DNA from: Pseudomonadota bacterium
GTDB taxonomy: Bacteria > Pseudomonadota > Gammaproteobacteria > Steroidobacterales > Steroidobacteraceae
Length of the DNA stretch: 64,000 nt
Reading direction: 5' to 3'
Assembly (NCBI GenBank): GCA_021816775.1
Contig: JAKAXA010000018.1
Span: 1 to 64,000 of the forward strand
Shown: positions 45,542 through 54,588 of the stretch, one piece after another
Position numbering within the stretch: position 1 is the stretch's first letter
Layout: every line of letters starts with the position of its first letter
The notes under the pieces: generated by a model
Databases searched by the model: none
Told to the model about the DNA's origin: nothing
Seen by the model: the letters and a program-made list of their open reading frames with translations, nothing else
Program-made: the position numbers and the translations under genes

Positions 45542-46969
45542 ATGGCAGACTCATTCGACGTCATCGTCATCGGTGGCGGACCGGCCGGCTATCCGGCCGC
45601 GATTCGCGCCGGGCAGAACAAGCTTTCCGTCGCGTGCATCGATGAGTGGCGCAATCGCGACGGCAGCTACGCCTTCGGCGGCACCTGCCTCAATGCCGGC
45701 TGCATTCCCTCCAAGGCGCTGCTCGAGTCGAGCGAGCTGTACGCCCGCGCACGCGAGGAGTTCGCGGTGCACGGTATCAGGGTGGGCGAGGTGGGATTCG
45801 ACCTCGCGCAGATGCAAAAGCGCAAGGCGGGCATCGTCAAGACCAGCACCCAGGGCATCAACGCGCTGTTCAAGGCGAGCGGTGTCACCGGGCTTCAGGG
45901 CCACGGCAAGCTCCTGCCCGGGCGGCGCGTGGAGTTCACCGGCGCCGACGGCAGCAAGCGGGAACTCACCGCCAAGCACGTCATTCTCGCCTCCGGCTCT
46001 GTGCCGGTGGAGCTAAAAGCCGCGCCGTTCAAGGCGCCGCACATCATCGATTCGTGGGGCGCGCTCGATCTGGAGACGGTGCCAAAGCGCCTCGGCGTGA
46101 TCGGCGCGGGCGTCATCGGACTCGAGCTCGGCAGTGTCTGGCGCCGCCTCGGCAGTGAGGTGACGGTGCTCGAGGCGCTGCCGGATTTCCTCACCATCGC
46201 CGATCAGCAGCTCGCCAAGGAGGCGGCGCGCCACCTGAAGAAGCAGGGTCTCGACATCCGTCTCGGCGCCAAGGTGAGCGCCGCCAGGGTGAGCGGCGAT
46301 GCGGTCGAGGTGAGCTACGAGGATGCCAAGGGCACCCACAAGCTCACCGTCGATCAGCTGATCGTGGCGGCCGGGCGGCGGCCGTTCACGGGCGAGCTGC
46401 TCGCCGCGGGCACGGGCGTCGAGCTCGATGAGCGCGGCTTCATCAAGGTCGACGAGCATTGCCGCACGGCAGCGCAGGGCGTGTGGGCGGTCGGGGACTG
46501 CGTGCGCGGCCCGATGCTCGCGCACAAGGGCAAGGAGGAAGGGGTGATGGTCGCCGATCTGATCGCCGGCCGCTACGGCGAGGTCAACTACAAGACCGTC
46601 CCCTCGGTGATCTACACGGTCCCCGAGATCGCCTGGGTAGGGCTCACCGAGGAGCAGGTCAAATCGAGCGGCAGGCCCTACAAGGTCGGCGTGTTCCCGT
46701 TCCTCGCGAGCGGCCGGGCGCGCGCCATGGAGCAGGCGCAGGGCTTTGCCAAGGTCATCGCCGCTCAGGATGACGATGAGATTCTCGGGGTGCACATCAT
46801 CGGACCCATGGCCGGGGAGCTGATTGCCGAGGCGGTGCTCGCCATGGAGTATTCGGCGAGCAGCGAGGATCTGCAGCGCACCATCCACGCGCACCCGACG
46901 CTGTCCGAGGCGGTGCACGAGGCGGCGCTCGCCGCTGACAAGCGCGCGATCGATTCGATCAACCGTTAG
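45542..46969 (+). CDS. lpdA: Dihydrolipoyl dehydrogenase (E3)
   Basis: A 475-residue flavoprotein that reoxidises the dihydrolipoyl group of the E2 using NAD. FAD-binding GGGPAGYPAAIRAGQ is near the start, the redox disulfide is Cys49-Cys54 in GGTCLNAGCIPSKALL, the NAD-binding site is GAGVIGLELGSVWRRLG, and the C-terminal base is in HAHPTLSEAVHEAAL. Start 45542 follows the sucB stop by two bases and the sequence MADSFDVIVIGGG is the family start. Its stop overlaps by four bases the stop of the convergent relA gene, so the two genes run tail to tail with no terminator space. Confidence 0.97.
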   Translation: MADSFDVIVIGGGPAGYPAAIRAGQNKLSVACIDEWRNRDGSYAFGGTCLNAGCIPSKALLESSELYARAREEFAVHGIRVGEVGFDLAQMQKRKAGIVKTSTQGINALFKASGVTGLQGHGKLLPGRRVEFTGADGSKRELTAKHVILASGSVPVELKAAPFKAPHIIDSWGALDLETVPKRLGVIGAGVIGLELGSVWRRLGSEVTVLEALPDFLTIADQQLAKEAARHLKKQGLDIRLGAKVSAARVSGDAVEVSYEDAKGTHKLTVDQLIVAAGRRPFTGELLAAGTGVELDERGFIKVDEHCRTAAQGVWAVGDCVRGPMLAHKGKEEGVMVADLIAGRYGEVNYKTVPSVIYTVPEIAWVGLTEEQVKSSGRPYKVGVFPFLASGRARAMEQAQGFAKVIAAQDDDEILGVHIIGPMAGELIAEAVLAMEYSASSEDLQRTIHAHPTLSEAVHEAALAADKRAIDSINR

Positions 46970-49167
46970 CGGGCGCGCCGCGCCGAGGTCACGTTCGCCA
47001 CCGCACCGAGGCGGCGCAGCAGCCGCTGCAGCTGCTCTTCGTCGCCGACGGCCACCGTCAACAGAACATCCGCGGTGCCGCTCGCCCGATCGGTCGTCGT
47101 GGTCATCCCCTCGATGCTCAGCCGCTCGAACGCGAGCACGTCGGTCAGATCGCGCACCAGACCGCGCCGGTCATAGGCGTGCACGGCGATCTGCACGGGC
47201 AGCTCGCCGGGATGGCTCGAACTCCACTCGACCTGCAGTACGCGCTCGGGGCGCACGGCGCGCATGCGCTCGAAGCTCGGGCAGCCGCGCCGGTGAATCG
47301 TGACTCCCCGGCCGACCGTGACGTATCCGACGATCGGTTGCGGCCGCAGCGGCGCGCAGCAACGCGCGAGCGTGATCGGCAGGTCGCCCACGCCCTCGAT
47401 GTCCACAGGCGAGCCGCCGCGCGGCGCGCGCGGGCGCGGCGAGGGGGCCACCGCCTGCGGCTTCGGCTGCCCGAACAGCCGCTCGGCCGCGTGCGTCAGC
47501 TGCGCGACCGTGATCCCGCCCTCGCCGAGCAGCTGATGAAAGTGTTCCGTGTCGCGGGCGTTCATCGCCGCGATCAGCTCGGGCAGCTGCGCGGGGCTGA
47601 CCGCGAGGCGCGTCAGTTCCCGCTCGGCGATCGCGCGTCCGGCGCCGCGGTTGTCGGCGGCATCGAGCCTGCGGAACCATGCGCGCACCTTGGCCCGGTT
47701 GCGCGCCGAGACCAGATAGCCGAGTTCCGGGGCGAGCCAGTCGCGGCTCGGCGCCTCCTGCTTGGCGGTGATGATCTCGACGATCTGCCCATTTGCCAGC
47801 GGCTGCGTGAGCGGCACGATGCGTCCGTTCACCTTCGCCCCGCGGCAGCGGTGCCCGAGGGAGGTGTGCACGGTGTAGGCGTAATCGAGAGGCGTCGCGC
47901 CGTGGGGCAGGTCGATGACCTCGCCCTTGGGTGTCAGCACGTACACCCGATCCTGGAAGAGCTCGGTGCTCACCTGCTCGAGAAATTCCCGGTCGGTCTC
48001 CTCGCCCCCGGCCGCGCCGGCCGGCTCGAGCAGCCGGCGCACCGCCTCGATCTTGCGCTGGTATTGCGCGTCCGCGGCGCCGCCTTCCTTGTAGGTCCAG
48101 TGCGCCGCCACGCCGAGCTCGGCGTGCTCGTGCATCTCGCGGGTGCGGATCTGCACCTCGACGCTCTTGCTCTCCGGGCCGATCACCGCGGTGTGGATGG
48201 AGCGGTAGAAGTTGCCCTTGGGCGTGGCGATGTAGTCGTCGAACTCCCCGGGAATGTAGCGCCACATGCCGTGCACCACGCCGAGCGCCGCATAGCACTC
48301 GGAAATCGACTCGACGATGACGCGCACGGCGCGCACGTCGAACAGCTGCCCGAAGGCGAGCTGCTTGCGCTGCATCTTGCGGTGGATGCTGTACATGTGT
48401 TTGGGCCGGCCGTACACCTCGGCCTGGATGCCGCTCCTCTCGAGCGCTGCGCGCAGCGTGGCGCAGAACGCCTCGATGTAGCGCTCGCGGTCGCTGCGCC
48501 GCTCGTTGAGCTCGGCGGCGATGTGCCGGTAGGCGGCGGGCTCGAGATAGCGGAACGCGAGGTCCTCGAGCTCCCATTTGAGCTGCCAGATTCCCAGCCG
48601 GTTCGCGAGCGGCGCGAATATCGCGCGGGTCTCGAGTGCGAGTCGCTTGCGCTGCTCGCCGGTCGCCTCGCGCGCGTGGCGCAGCGCGGCGAGCTGCTCG
48701 GCGAGTCGGGCGAGGATCAGACGCGGGTCGCTCACCACCGCGAGCAGCATCTTGCGCAGGGTCTCGGCCTGGCGGGCATCGAGCCCCTGATCCGGGGACC
48801 AGTGCGCCGGCAGGCCGATCTCACCGAGTCGGGTGAGGGCCGCCGCCGTGTCGTACGCGGCCTGCCCCGCCAGCCGGGCGAGCGCCTCGGGCGTGAAGGC
48901 GGTGCCGCCGAGCACCGGCTTGATGAGCAGTGCCCGCGCGAGATCGGCGTCTTCCGTGAGCGCCCCGATGATCTCGGCCGCTTCGGCACTCGTGGCGAGC
49001 AGCCGCGATGGGCTCGGGGCTGCACCCCCAGCGCCGCCCGGCCGCACGAGCGCCGGCGCGCCGGTCCCGGGCGGCCGCTCGGCGCGATGCGCCTCGGTCT
49101 CGAGCGCGCGCCGGACGGCGCCGAGAGACTCGAGCAGGGCGGGCGGACAGTGCTGCGTCGTCTCCAC
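46966..49167 (-). CDS. relA: RelA-type (p)ppGpp synthetase
   Basis: A 733-residue long RSH protein. The N-terminal HD-like domain lacks the HDxxED hydrolase signature, as in RelA. The synthetase domain (about residues 230-370) has FDVRAVRVIVESISECYAALGVVHGMW, then GEFDDYIATPKGNFYRSIHTAVIG. The EFDD matches the EXDD motif of monofunctional RelA rather than SpoT RxKD. A TGS domain (VYVLTPKGEVIDLPHGATPLDYAYTVH) and a C-terminal ACT domain follow. It makes ppGpp on stalled ribosomes in amino-acid starvation. An IS element lies about 320 bases upstream of its start; no promoter was identified. Confidence 0.94.
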   Translation of the reverse strand: METTQHCPPALLESLGAVRRALETEAHRAERPPGTGAPALVRPGGAGGAAPSPSRLLATSAEAAEIIGALTEDADLARALLIKPVLGGTAFTPEALARLAGQAAYDTAAALTRLGEIGLPAHWSPDQGLDARQAETLRKMLLAVVSDPRLILARLAEQLAALRHAREATGEQRKRLALETRAIFAPLANRLGIWQLKWELEDLAFRYLEPAAYRHIAAELNERRSDRERYIEAFCATLRAALERSGIQAEVYGRPKHMYSIHRKMQRKQLAFGQLFDVRAVRVIVESISECYAALGVVHGMWRYIPGEFDDYIATPKGNFYRSIHTAVIGPESKSVEVQIRTREMHEHAELGVAAHWTYKEGGAADAQYQRKIEAVRRLLEPAGAAGGEETDREFLEQVSTELFQDRVYVLTPKGEVIDLPHGATPLDYAYTVHTSLGHRCRGAKVNGRIVPLTQPLANGQIVEIITAKQEAPSRDWLAPELGYLVSARNRAKVRAWFRRLDAADNRGAGRAIAERELTRLAVSPAQLPELIAAMNARDTEHFHQLLGEGGITVAQLTHAAERLFGQPKPQAVAPSPRPRAPRGGSPVDIEGVGDLPITLARCCAPLRPQPIVGYVTVGRGVTIHRRGCPSFERMRAVRPERVLQVEWSSSHPGELPVQIAVHAYDRRGLVRDLTDVLAFERLSIEGMTTTTDRASGTADVLLTVAVGDEEQLQRLLRRLGAVANVTSARRAR

Positions 49168-49483
49168 GGGTCCTCGGTGCCTCAGGGCCTGTCCATCGCT
49201 ATGATACCGGCGCGCCGGCGGACGGACGAACCTGCTCGGCGCGCAGGGGTCACGGCAAGTCCGTTCTAGGCCATCCGGGCGAAGACCGTAGTAGGAGTGA
49301 GGCGCTGGGTAGGTGTAAGGCGGGAACCGAGCGATAGTTTTCGAGCGCGGCGGGGGGATTGGCCTGAGGGTGAGCGGCCTGGAAGGCGCCCCGGAGGGAT
49401 GCGGGGTGGTGGCAGGCCAAAGGCGCCCGTCACCGTCTGGTGGGCGGTGAGTGAGCAGGGTTCGAGGCAGGAGGGATGCGGGG
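49168..49483. other. Intergenic between relA and IS, with a direct repeat
   Basis: About 315 bases without a gene. A 14-base direct repeat, GGAGGGATGCGGGG, occurs at 49393-49406 and 49470-49483; the second copy abuts the transposase stop. It may belong to the IS end or be a replication-slippage duplication. The sequence is very G-rich on this strand. Confidence 0.4.
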
Positions 49484-50218
49484 TTAAGCGGGGGCTGGGG
49501 CGGGTGTGCGGCGAGAGTTTTCGCTCATCAGCAGGTAGTCGAAGACGGTGCGCACGTTGCGGTTGAGGCGGCGCATGGTTTCGGCGGCCCGGCGGCCGGG
49601 CTTGCAGAGGATGAGGGCGACGGCGAAGCGGCGCAGACGGGTGATATTTTCCGGTCCGTGACCTGTGCGGATGCGGCCGCGGTCCTCGTCGTAGTTCCAG
49701 TCGATGATGTAGTGGCAGCGGTTTTCTATCGTCCAGTGGCCGCGGTTGATCTGGAGCAGGCGCTGGGGGGAGGCCTCGGAGGCGGGGCGGCTGGTGATGC
49801 CGTAGGCGAGTTCGCAGGAGGTTTTGCCAGTTTTCTTCTCGATGACCTGCCGTTGGATGAGGAAGGCCTGGTGCACGTGAGGGAACTCGAGATAGCCGTT
49901 GAGAGCTTCGGTGACCCAGATGCAGCGGGTTTCGATGCGGCCGTGGCCGGCGCAGGTGTGGGTGTAGGCAGGCTCGCGGCGGGCCAGGAAGTACTGCTGG
50001 AGGTCGGCCAGGAGTGTGGGTTGGTTACCTTTGACGGTGAAGTGGTAATGAGCCTGGCCAGAGCGCAGCCAGGTGGCCAAGGAGCGTTGCGTCAGCAGAG
50101 CATCGACGGTGATGTCCTTGTCCTTCAGGTCCAGCCGGCAGGAGTGCAGCAGGGGGATTGCGACTTTGATCTCGTTGGTCTGCTTGAGCTGATCGGCTGC
50201 GCCCTTTACGGGGAGCAT
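49484..50218 (-). CDS. ISAs1 transposase C-terminal half
   Basis: A 244-residue product when started at the internal ATG 50218. It holds the rest of the DDE domain: NEIKVAIPLLHSCRLD, the second Asp in ITVDALLTQRSLA, HYHFTVKGNQPTLL, and the final Glu in RGHWTIENRCHYIIDWNYDED. Its natural N-terminus is the preceding frame: a -1 slip at the A7G tract (50231-50224) joins them as AQKK-VGMLPVKG, the sequence expected for the family, to give about 611 residues. Without the frameshift the protein lacks the first catalytic Asp and would be inactive, possibly acting as an inhibitor. Confidence 0.82.
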   Translation of the reverse strand: MLPVKGAADQLKQTNEIKVAIPLLHSCRLDLKDKDITVDALLTQRSLATWLRSGQAHYHFTVKGNQPTLLADLQQYFLARREPAYTHTCAGHGRIETRCIWVTEALNGYLEFPHVHQAFLIQRQVIEKKTGKTSCELAYGITSRPASEASPQRLLQINRGHWTIENRCHYIIDWNYDEDRGRIRTGHGPENITRLRRFAVALILCKPGRRAAETMRRLNRNVRTVFDYLLMSENSRRTPAPAPA

Positions 50219-51318
50219 GCCGACTTTTTTTGCGCGTAGCAGTGCCCGGTTTCATGGCCGATGGCGCTCATGATGTGCACTTGGGCGCCCTCCTCATCGG
50301 TGGCGTTGCGCATCGTCTTGCCATCCAGGGCGAGGCTCGAGTCCTGCGCGCCGAACTGGGCACTCCAGCGCTGCAGGGCCCGATCCAGGTGCTGCGGATC
50401 AACGCGCATGATCACATCGCGGATGACCTGATAGCTCGGTACCGAGCAGCGGCCACGTTCCAAACGGCACCGAAAGCGCCTCCTGGCCTCCGGGGAGAGA
50501 TCTGCGGCCCACTCGGCGATGTGCCGGTAGCCGCGCGCGCCGCAGAGGATGGCGGCGGCGGCGATCGAGAGCACCACGTGCAGGGGATGGCGCCGTCCCT
50601 GCCCCCGGCGCGGATCGGGAATGTCGCGGAAGAAATCCGGCAGGGCTTGCATTTGCGCGGCAGTGAGCATCAGTTTAGGTTCTCCAGCAACGTACGGGGC
50701 AGCCAGATGGGCCTGGCACAACAGGGCGCGCGCTTGGGGGTGCAGGCCGCGCAGGAAGATTTTCTTCGGCGAGTGCACCCGGGGGCTGTAGCCGCCCGTG
50801 CGGCGCCGATAGCCGCGCGAGTCCCCGACGTAGAGCCAGTTGGCCGCTTGGTAGAGCGTGCCGCGGTGACGCTGCGGGTCCACGAAGGTCTCAAGCAGCA
50901 CAATCGGATGGCCGAACGCTTCGCTCCAGTCCTGCACCAGTCGTCGCTCGCACAGCCCCAGAACCCGCGTGGCAAGATTCGGGCGGCGCCAAGGCTCCAG
51001 AATGCAATACCGTGTGTTATTGGCCAGCAGGTGCAGCCGCGCGTACTGCTGCCGATAGCTCCAGCCGATCCAGCGATCGCGCGCCGCGCACTTCAGCGCC
51101 GCGGCCGAGAAGGACAGCAGCGCCACCCACTCCTGGCACCACGTCGCCACGTACCACAGCGTCTCACCGATCTTCGGCAGCGCCCCAAGGTAGTGCTGCG
51201 CTTGCATCAAATCTTGAAAACGGGCCTCTTCGCTGCGCTGAACGCGACGGATCTGGATCTCTTTGAGCATCTGCGCCCCGGTGGACCGCCCCGGTCCGAG
51301 GGGGCTCATTATCCACAA
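50206..51318 (-). CDS. DruA-like (DUF4338) domain fused to ISAs1 transposase N-terminal half
   Basis: A 370-residue product. Residues 20-205 are a DUF4338/DruA-type domain: FQDLMQAQHYLGALPKIGETLWYVA, then RLHLLANNTRYCIL, LATRVLGLCERRLVQDW and LLETFVDPQRHRGTLYQAANWLYVG. From about 220 the ISAs1 transposase starts: FFRDIPDPRRGQGRRHPLHVVLSIAAAAILCGARGY, with DDE first Asp in LALDGKTMR. The frame ends CYAQKKSACSP, where homologues continue AQKKV. The start codon is TTG at 51318 or, more likely, ATG at 51309 or 51270. It is probably completed by a -1 frameshift into the following frame. Confidence 0.82.
   Translation of the reverse strand: MWIMSPLGPGRSTGAQMLKEIQIRRVQRSEEARFQDLMQAQHYLGALPKIGETLWYVATWCQEWVALLSFSAAALKCAARDRWIGWSYRQQYARLHLLANNTRYCILEPWRRPNLATRVLGLCERRLVQDWSEAFGHPIVLLETFVDPQRHRGTLYQAANWLYVGDSRGYRRRTGGYSPRVHSPKKIFLRGLHPQARALLCQAHLAAPYVAGEPKLMLTAAQMQALPDFFRDIPDPRRGQGRRHPLHVVLSIAAAAILCGARGYRHIAEWAADLSPEARRRFRCRLERGRCSVPSYQVIRDVIMRVDPQHLDRALQRWSAQFGAQDSSLALDGKTMRNATDEEGAQVHIMSAIGHETGHCYAQKKSACSP
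50224..50230 (-). promoter_or_regulatory. A AAA AAG slippery heptamer, possible programmed -1 frameshift site
   Basis: In the upstream transposase frame the codons are CAA AAA AAG, containing the canonical bacterial heptamer A AAA AAG. A -1 slip continues GTC GGC ATG in the downstream frame. This is the signal used by many IS elements to fuse two frames. No stimulatory stem was established. Confidence 0.6.
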
Positions 51319-51438
51319 GCGGCGCAGGGGTGTCCAGCTCGGGAGGAATCTCTAAATCACCTCAAGGGCTTGAGGCTAGGATGGACTCACCGTGGCGCAG
51401 GGGTTGTGCCGCATGGCGCTGGGACTGTATATTTTCAC

Positions 51439-51960
51439 ATGGTGTTGACTCCGCCCGGTGCGCGGCCGCTGCGGTTCGAGGGATATGGCCCCGAGGGCGC
51501 GGCGGTGCTGATCGATTGCCTCACCGACGATCCGCAGCGCCTGCGCACGCGGCTGCGCCGGACGTTTCGGGAGCACGGCGGCTTTCTCGGCGCCGAGGGC
51601 GCGGTGAGCTATCTGTTCGCTCGGGTCGGCCGGCTGCGCTTCGCTGCCGCGGCGGATCGGGCGGCGCTGGTCGCGGCGGCATATGCGGCGGGCGCCGAGG
51701 ATGTCACCGGCGCGCGCGGCGAGGGGTTCGAGGTGCTCACCGACCCTGACGATTTCGAGGCGGTTCGCTCGGCGCTGGCGCTCCAGGGGTGGGTGGCGCT
51801 CGCGGCTGAGGTGACCGAGCGGCCGGCGCTCACCCTGGCGCTTGCGGGCGGTGCGGCGCGGCGGCTGCGCGAGCTCCTTGCGGCCCTGGCGGAGATCGAT
51901 GGCGTGCGCCACGTGTATTCGAATGGCGAGATATCCGACGCGGTCCTGGCGCGCGTTTGA
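51439..51960 (+). pseudogene. yebC: 5'-truncated yebC-family regulator gene
   Basis: The frame encodes the second and third domains of a YebC/PmpR-type protein: LRFEGYGPEGAAVLIDCLTDDP, then FREHGGFLGAEGAVSYLFARVG and a DDFEAVRSALALQGW region, ending GVRHVYSNGEISDAVLARV. YebC proteins (about 245 residues) are RNA/translation-associated factors formerly called transcription regulators. The N-terminal third (normally MAGHSKWANIKHRK...) is absent. The sequence before 51439 belongs to the IS flank, and the missing part is not on the other side of the IS. A shortened 173-residue protein from ATG 51439 is possible but unlikely to be functional. ruvC overlaps its end. Confidence 0.8.
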
Positions 51961-52540
51961 CCCGCAGCGCGCCGCTCCGGCTGCACCGGCGCCGCCGGCG
52001 CCGGTCGCGCTTGAGGGGCTGCGCGTTCTGGGCCTGGATCCGGGCTCGCGCACGACCGGGTTCGGCGTGATCGAGTCGCGCGGCGGGCAGTGGCTGCACG
52101 TCGCCCACGGATGCATCGTCGTGCCGCCGGCCGCCACGCTCGCCGTGCGGCTGCGGCTGATCTTCGAGCGCCTCGGCGAGCTCGTCGCGCTGCATCGGCC
52201 CGGCGAGGTGGCCATCGAGCGGGTCTTCGTCAACCGCAACGTCGACAGCGCGCTGAAGCTCGGCCAGGCGCGCGGCGCGGCGCTGTGCGCCGTGCCCCAC
52301 GGTTTGGCGGTATTCGAGTATGCTCCCCGCGCCATCAAGCTGGCCTTGGTCGGCTCGGGGGCCGCCGAGAAGCGGCAGGTGGCGCACATGGTGCGCGCTT
52401 TGCTCGCGCTCGAGGGGCGGCTTGCCGCCGATGCCGCCGATGCGCTCGCCGTGGCGCTGTGTCATGCCCACTCGCGCCAGCTGGTACGGCTCGCCGCCGC
52501 GCACGGCGCGGCGCCCATCGGGAGTGGCTTCACAAGATGA
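51923..52540 (+). CDS. ruvC: Crossover junction endodeoxyribonuclease RuvC
   Basis: RuvC resolves Holliday junctions made by RuvAB-driven branch migration. The RNase H-like fold shows LGLDPGSRTTGFGVIE (first Asp), AIERVFVNRNVDSALKLGQARG (Glu) and the closing LAADAADALAVALCHAH (two acidic residues). The conserved core starts at about residue 31 here; the preceding Ala/Pro-rich segment is unusual. ATG 51923 lies 38 bases inside the yebC remnant, so the coupling survives its truncation. An internal non-ATG start at the LRVLGLDPG position cannot be excluded. Last codons overlap ruvA (ATGA). Confidence 0.92.
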   Translation: MARYPTRSWRAFDPQRAAPAAPAPPAPVALEGLRVLGLDPGSRTTGFGVIESRGGQWLHVAHGCIVVPPAATLAVRLRLIFERLGELVALHRPGEVAIERVFVNRNVDSALKLGQARGAALCAVPHGLAVFEYAPRAIKLALVGSGAAEKRQVAHMVRALLALEGRLAADAADALAVALCHAHSRQLVRLAAAHGAAPIGSGFTR

Positions 52541-53121
52541 TCGGCTCGATTCGCGGACACATCGTCTCCAAGGCGCCCCCGCACCTCACGGTCGAGGCGG
52601 GCGGTCTCGGCTATGAGCTCGAGGCGCCCATGTCGACCTATCTGCATCTGCCGGCGGTCGGGCAGGAAGTGCGCCTGCTCACGCACCTGGTGGTGCGCGA
52701 GGACGCGCACGTCCTCTATGCCTTCGGCACGGAGGCGGAGCGACGGCTGTTTCGCGATCTGATCAAGGTGTCGGGCGTGGGGCCGAAGATTGCGCTCGCG
52801 CTGCTCTCGGGAATCAGCGTCGAGGCGTTCGCCGAGTGCGTGCACGGGCATGACGTCGGAGCGCTCACCCGCGTGCCGGGAATCGGGCGCAAGACGGCCG
52901 AGCGACTGGTCGTGGAGATGCGCGACCGGCTCGATGCCGCCGCATGCGGGGGCCCGCCGGGCGCCCCCGGAGCCGGCGCCGAGACCGAAGCGTTCGATGC
53001 GCTCATCGCGCTCGGCTACAAGCCCGTCGAGGCGAACCGGCTGCTGAAGAGCGCAGGCCCCGAGTCAGGCTCGACCGAGGAGCTGATCCGTCGGGCGCTG
53101 CAGAGCGCAGCGCGGGAGTGA
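52537..53121 (+). CDS. ruvA: Holliday junction DNA helicase subunit RuvA
   Basis: A 194-residue protein that tetramerises on four-way junctions and loads RuvB. It starts [29 protein letters not shown] (OB domain). Two helix-hairpin-helix motifs follow: [18 protein letters not shown] and [23 protein letters not shown]. An acidic linker leads to the RuvB-binding domain III with [17 protein letters not shown]. Overlaps ruvC by four bases and ruvB begins five bases after its stop. Length is as usual for the family. Confidence 0.96.
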   Translation: MIGSIRGHIVSKAPPHLTVEAGGLGYELEAPMSTYLHLPAVGQEVRLLTHLVVREDAHVLYAFGTEAERRLFRDLIKVSGVGPKIALALLSGISVEAFAECVHGHDVGALTRVPGIGRKTAERLVVEMRDRLDAAACGGPPGAPGAGAETEAFDALIALGYKPVEANRLLKSAGPESGSTEELIRRALQSAARE

Positions 53122-53125
53122 GTTC

Positions 53126-54169
53126 ATGAACTCCGAGCGCACCACCGTCAGCCCAGAGCCGAGCCGCGAGGACGAGGTCATCGAGCGGGCCATCCGCCCG
53201 CGCCGGCTCGCCGAGTACGTCGGTCAGCCCAAGGCGCGCGAGCAGCTCGAGATCTTCATCGGGGCGGCGCGCCAGCGCGCCGAGGCGCTCGATCACGTGC
53301 TGGTGTTCGGGCCGCCGGGTCTCGGCAAGACCACGCTCGCGCACATCATTGCCGCGGAGCTGGGTGTGAGTCTGCGCCAGAGCTCCGGCCCGGTGCTCGA
53401 GCGCCCCGGCGATCTGGCGGCGATCCTCACCAATCTGCAGCCGCGGGACGTGCTGTTCATCGATGAGATTCACCGCCTCTCGGCGGTCGTCGAGGAAGTG
53501 CTCTATCCGGCCATGGAGGACTGCCAGCTCGACATCATGATCGGGGAGGGTCCCGCAGCCCGCTCGATCAAGCTGAACCTGCCGCCCTTCACCCTCGTCG
53601 GCGCTACCACGCGCGCGGGGCTGCTGACGTCGCCGTTGCGCGACCGCTTCGGCATCGTGCAGCGCCTGGAGTTCTATGGGACCGATGACCTTGAGCACAT
53701 CGTGCGCCGATCGGCGTCCATCCTCACCGTGCCGATCGATGAGCCGGGCGCGCGCCGTATTGCCCAGCGCGCCCGTGGTACCCCCCGCATCGCCAACCGG
53801 CTGCTGCGCCGGGTGCGCGATTACGCTCAGGTTAAGGCTGACGGGCGTATTGTCGCGGCCGTGGCCGAAGCGGCGCTCGATTTGCTGGAGGTCGATCCGC
53901 TGGGGTTCGATACCCTCGATCGGAAGCTTCTCACGACCGTCATCGACAAGTTCGACGGCGGGCCCGTGGGCATCGACAGCATCGCCGCGGCGGTCGGGGA
54001 AGAGCGCGGCACGCTGGAGGATGTGATCGAGCCGTTTCTGATCCAGCAGGGCTTTCTGGTGCGCACCGCGCGCGGCCGCATGGCCACGCGCGCCGCCTAC
54101 GAGCACTTCGGCCGCACGCCCCCGGAGCGGCTCGCCGGGCCGCTGCCGCTCTTTGAGGACAATGCATGA
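53126..54169 (+). CDS. ruvB: Holliday junction branch migration ATPase RuvB
   Basis: A 347-residue AAA+ ATPase that drives branch migration with RuvA. The N-terminal [25 protein letters not shown] is typical. Walker A is GPPGLGKTT (residues 62-70), Walker [11 protein letters not shown], sensor [20 protein letters not shown], and the winged-helix C-terminal domain ends near [13 protein letters not shown]. It overlaps ybgC by four bases (ATGA), continuing the operon. No internal promoter was sought between ruvB and ybgC since the genes overlap. Confidence 0.97.
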   Translation: MNSERTTVSPEPSREDEVIERAIRPRRLAEYVGQPKAREQLEIFIGAARQRAEALDHVLVFGPPGLGKTTLAHIIAAELGVSLRQSSGPVLERPGDLAAILTNLQPRDVLFIDEIHRLSAVVEEVLYPAMEDCQLDIMIGEGPAARSIKLNLPPFTLVGATTRAGLLTSPLRDRFGIVQRLEFYGTDDLEHIVRRSASILTVPIDEPGARRIAQRARGTPRIANRLLRRVRDYAQVKADGRIVAAVAEAALDLLEVDPLGFDTLDRKLLTTVIDKFDGGPVGIDSIAAAVGEERGTLEDVIEPFLIQQGFLVRTARGRMATRAAYEHFGRTPPERLAGPLPLFEDNA

Positions 54170-54567
54170 GCGAGTTCAGCTGGCCGGCGCGGGTGTACTG
54201 GGAGGACACGGACGGGGGCGGCATCGTTTACTATGCCAACTACCTGCGCTTTCTCGAGCGTGCGCGCACCGAATGGCTGCGCTCGCTGGGTTTCTCGCAG
54301 CGGGAGATGGCGCGGGAACCCGGCGTGCTGTTCGCGGTCGTGAACCTATCGGTGGATTACCGCCGGCCGGCGCGGCTCGACGATGAGCTCATCATCACCT
54401 GCGAGCCGCGGGCCGACGGCGCGGTGTGCATGCGCTTCGCGCAGCGCATACTGCGCGCGGCCGAGACCGAGCCGCTGGTGAGCGCCGAGGTCAGGGTCGC
54501 CTGCATCGATGCGCGTACGCTCAGGCCGACGAAGCTGCCCGAGCCGCTGTGCGCTGCCTTGAAGTAA
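54166..54567 (+). CDS. ybgC: Tol-Pal-associated acyl-CoA thioesterase YbgC
   Basis: A 133-residue hot-dog fold thioesterase. It starts [38 protein letters not shown]; the Asp in [14 protein letters not shown] is the catalytic residue of YbgC-type enzymes. Members hydrolyse short-chain acyl-CoA or act with acyl carrier protein in phospholipid metabolism. It is regularly the first gene of the tol-pal cluster, as here, 21 bases ahead of tolQ. Overlaps ruvB by four bases. Confidence 0.94.
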   Translation: MSEFSWPARVYWEDTDGGGIVYYANYLRFLERARTEWLRSLGFSQREMAREPGVLFAVVNLSVDYRRPARLDDELIITCEPRADGAVCMRFAQRILRAAETEPLVSAEVRVACIDARTLRPTKLPEPLCAALK

Positions 54568-54588
54568 CCGGGGGAGTGCCCACACGTC

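Larger units (their letters stand above)
49484..51318 (-). mobile_element. ISAs1-like element with DruA-type N-terminal domain
   Basis: The two adjoining minus-strand frames together encode a transposase of the ISAs1 group preceded by a DUF4338/DruA-like domain. Inverted terminal repeats were not identified by eye, so the exact boundaries are unknown; the coding limits are given. Insertion or later deletion here removed the first third of yebC on the right-hand side. Confidence 0.7.

Noticed and set aside
51309-51317. Perfect DnaA box (TTATCCACA) at the transposase start
   Set aside because: Single box, no AT-rich region, no dnaA/dnaN or parAB nearby; most likely chance.
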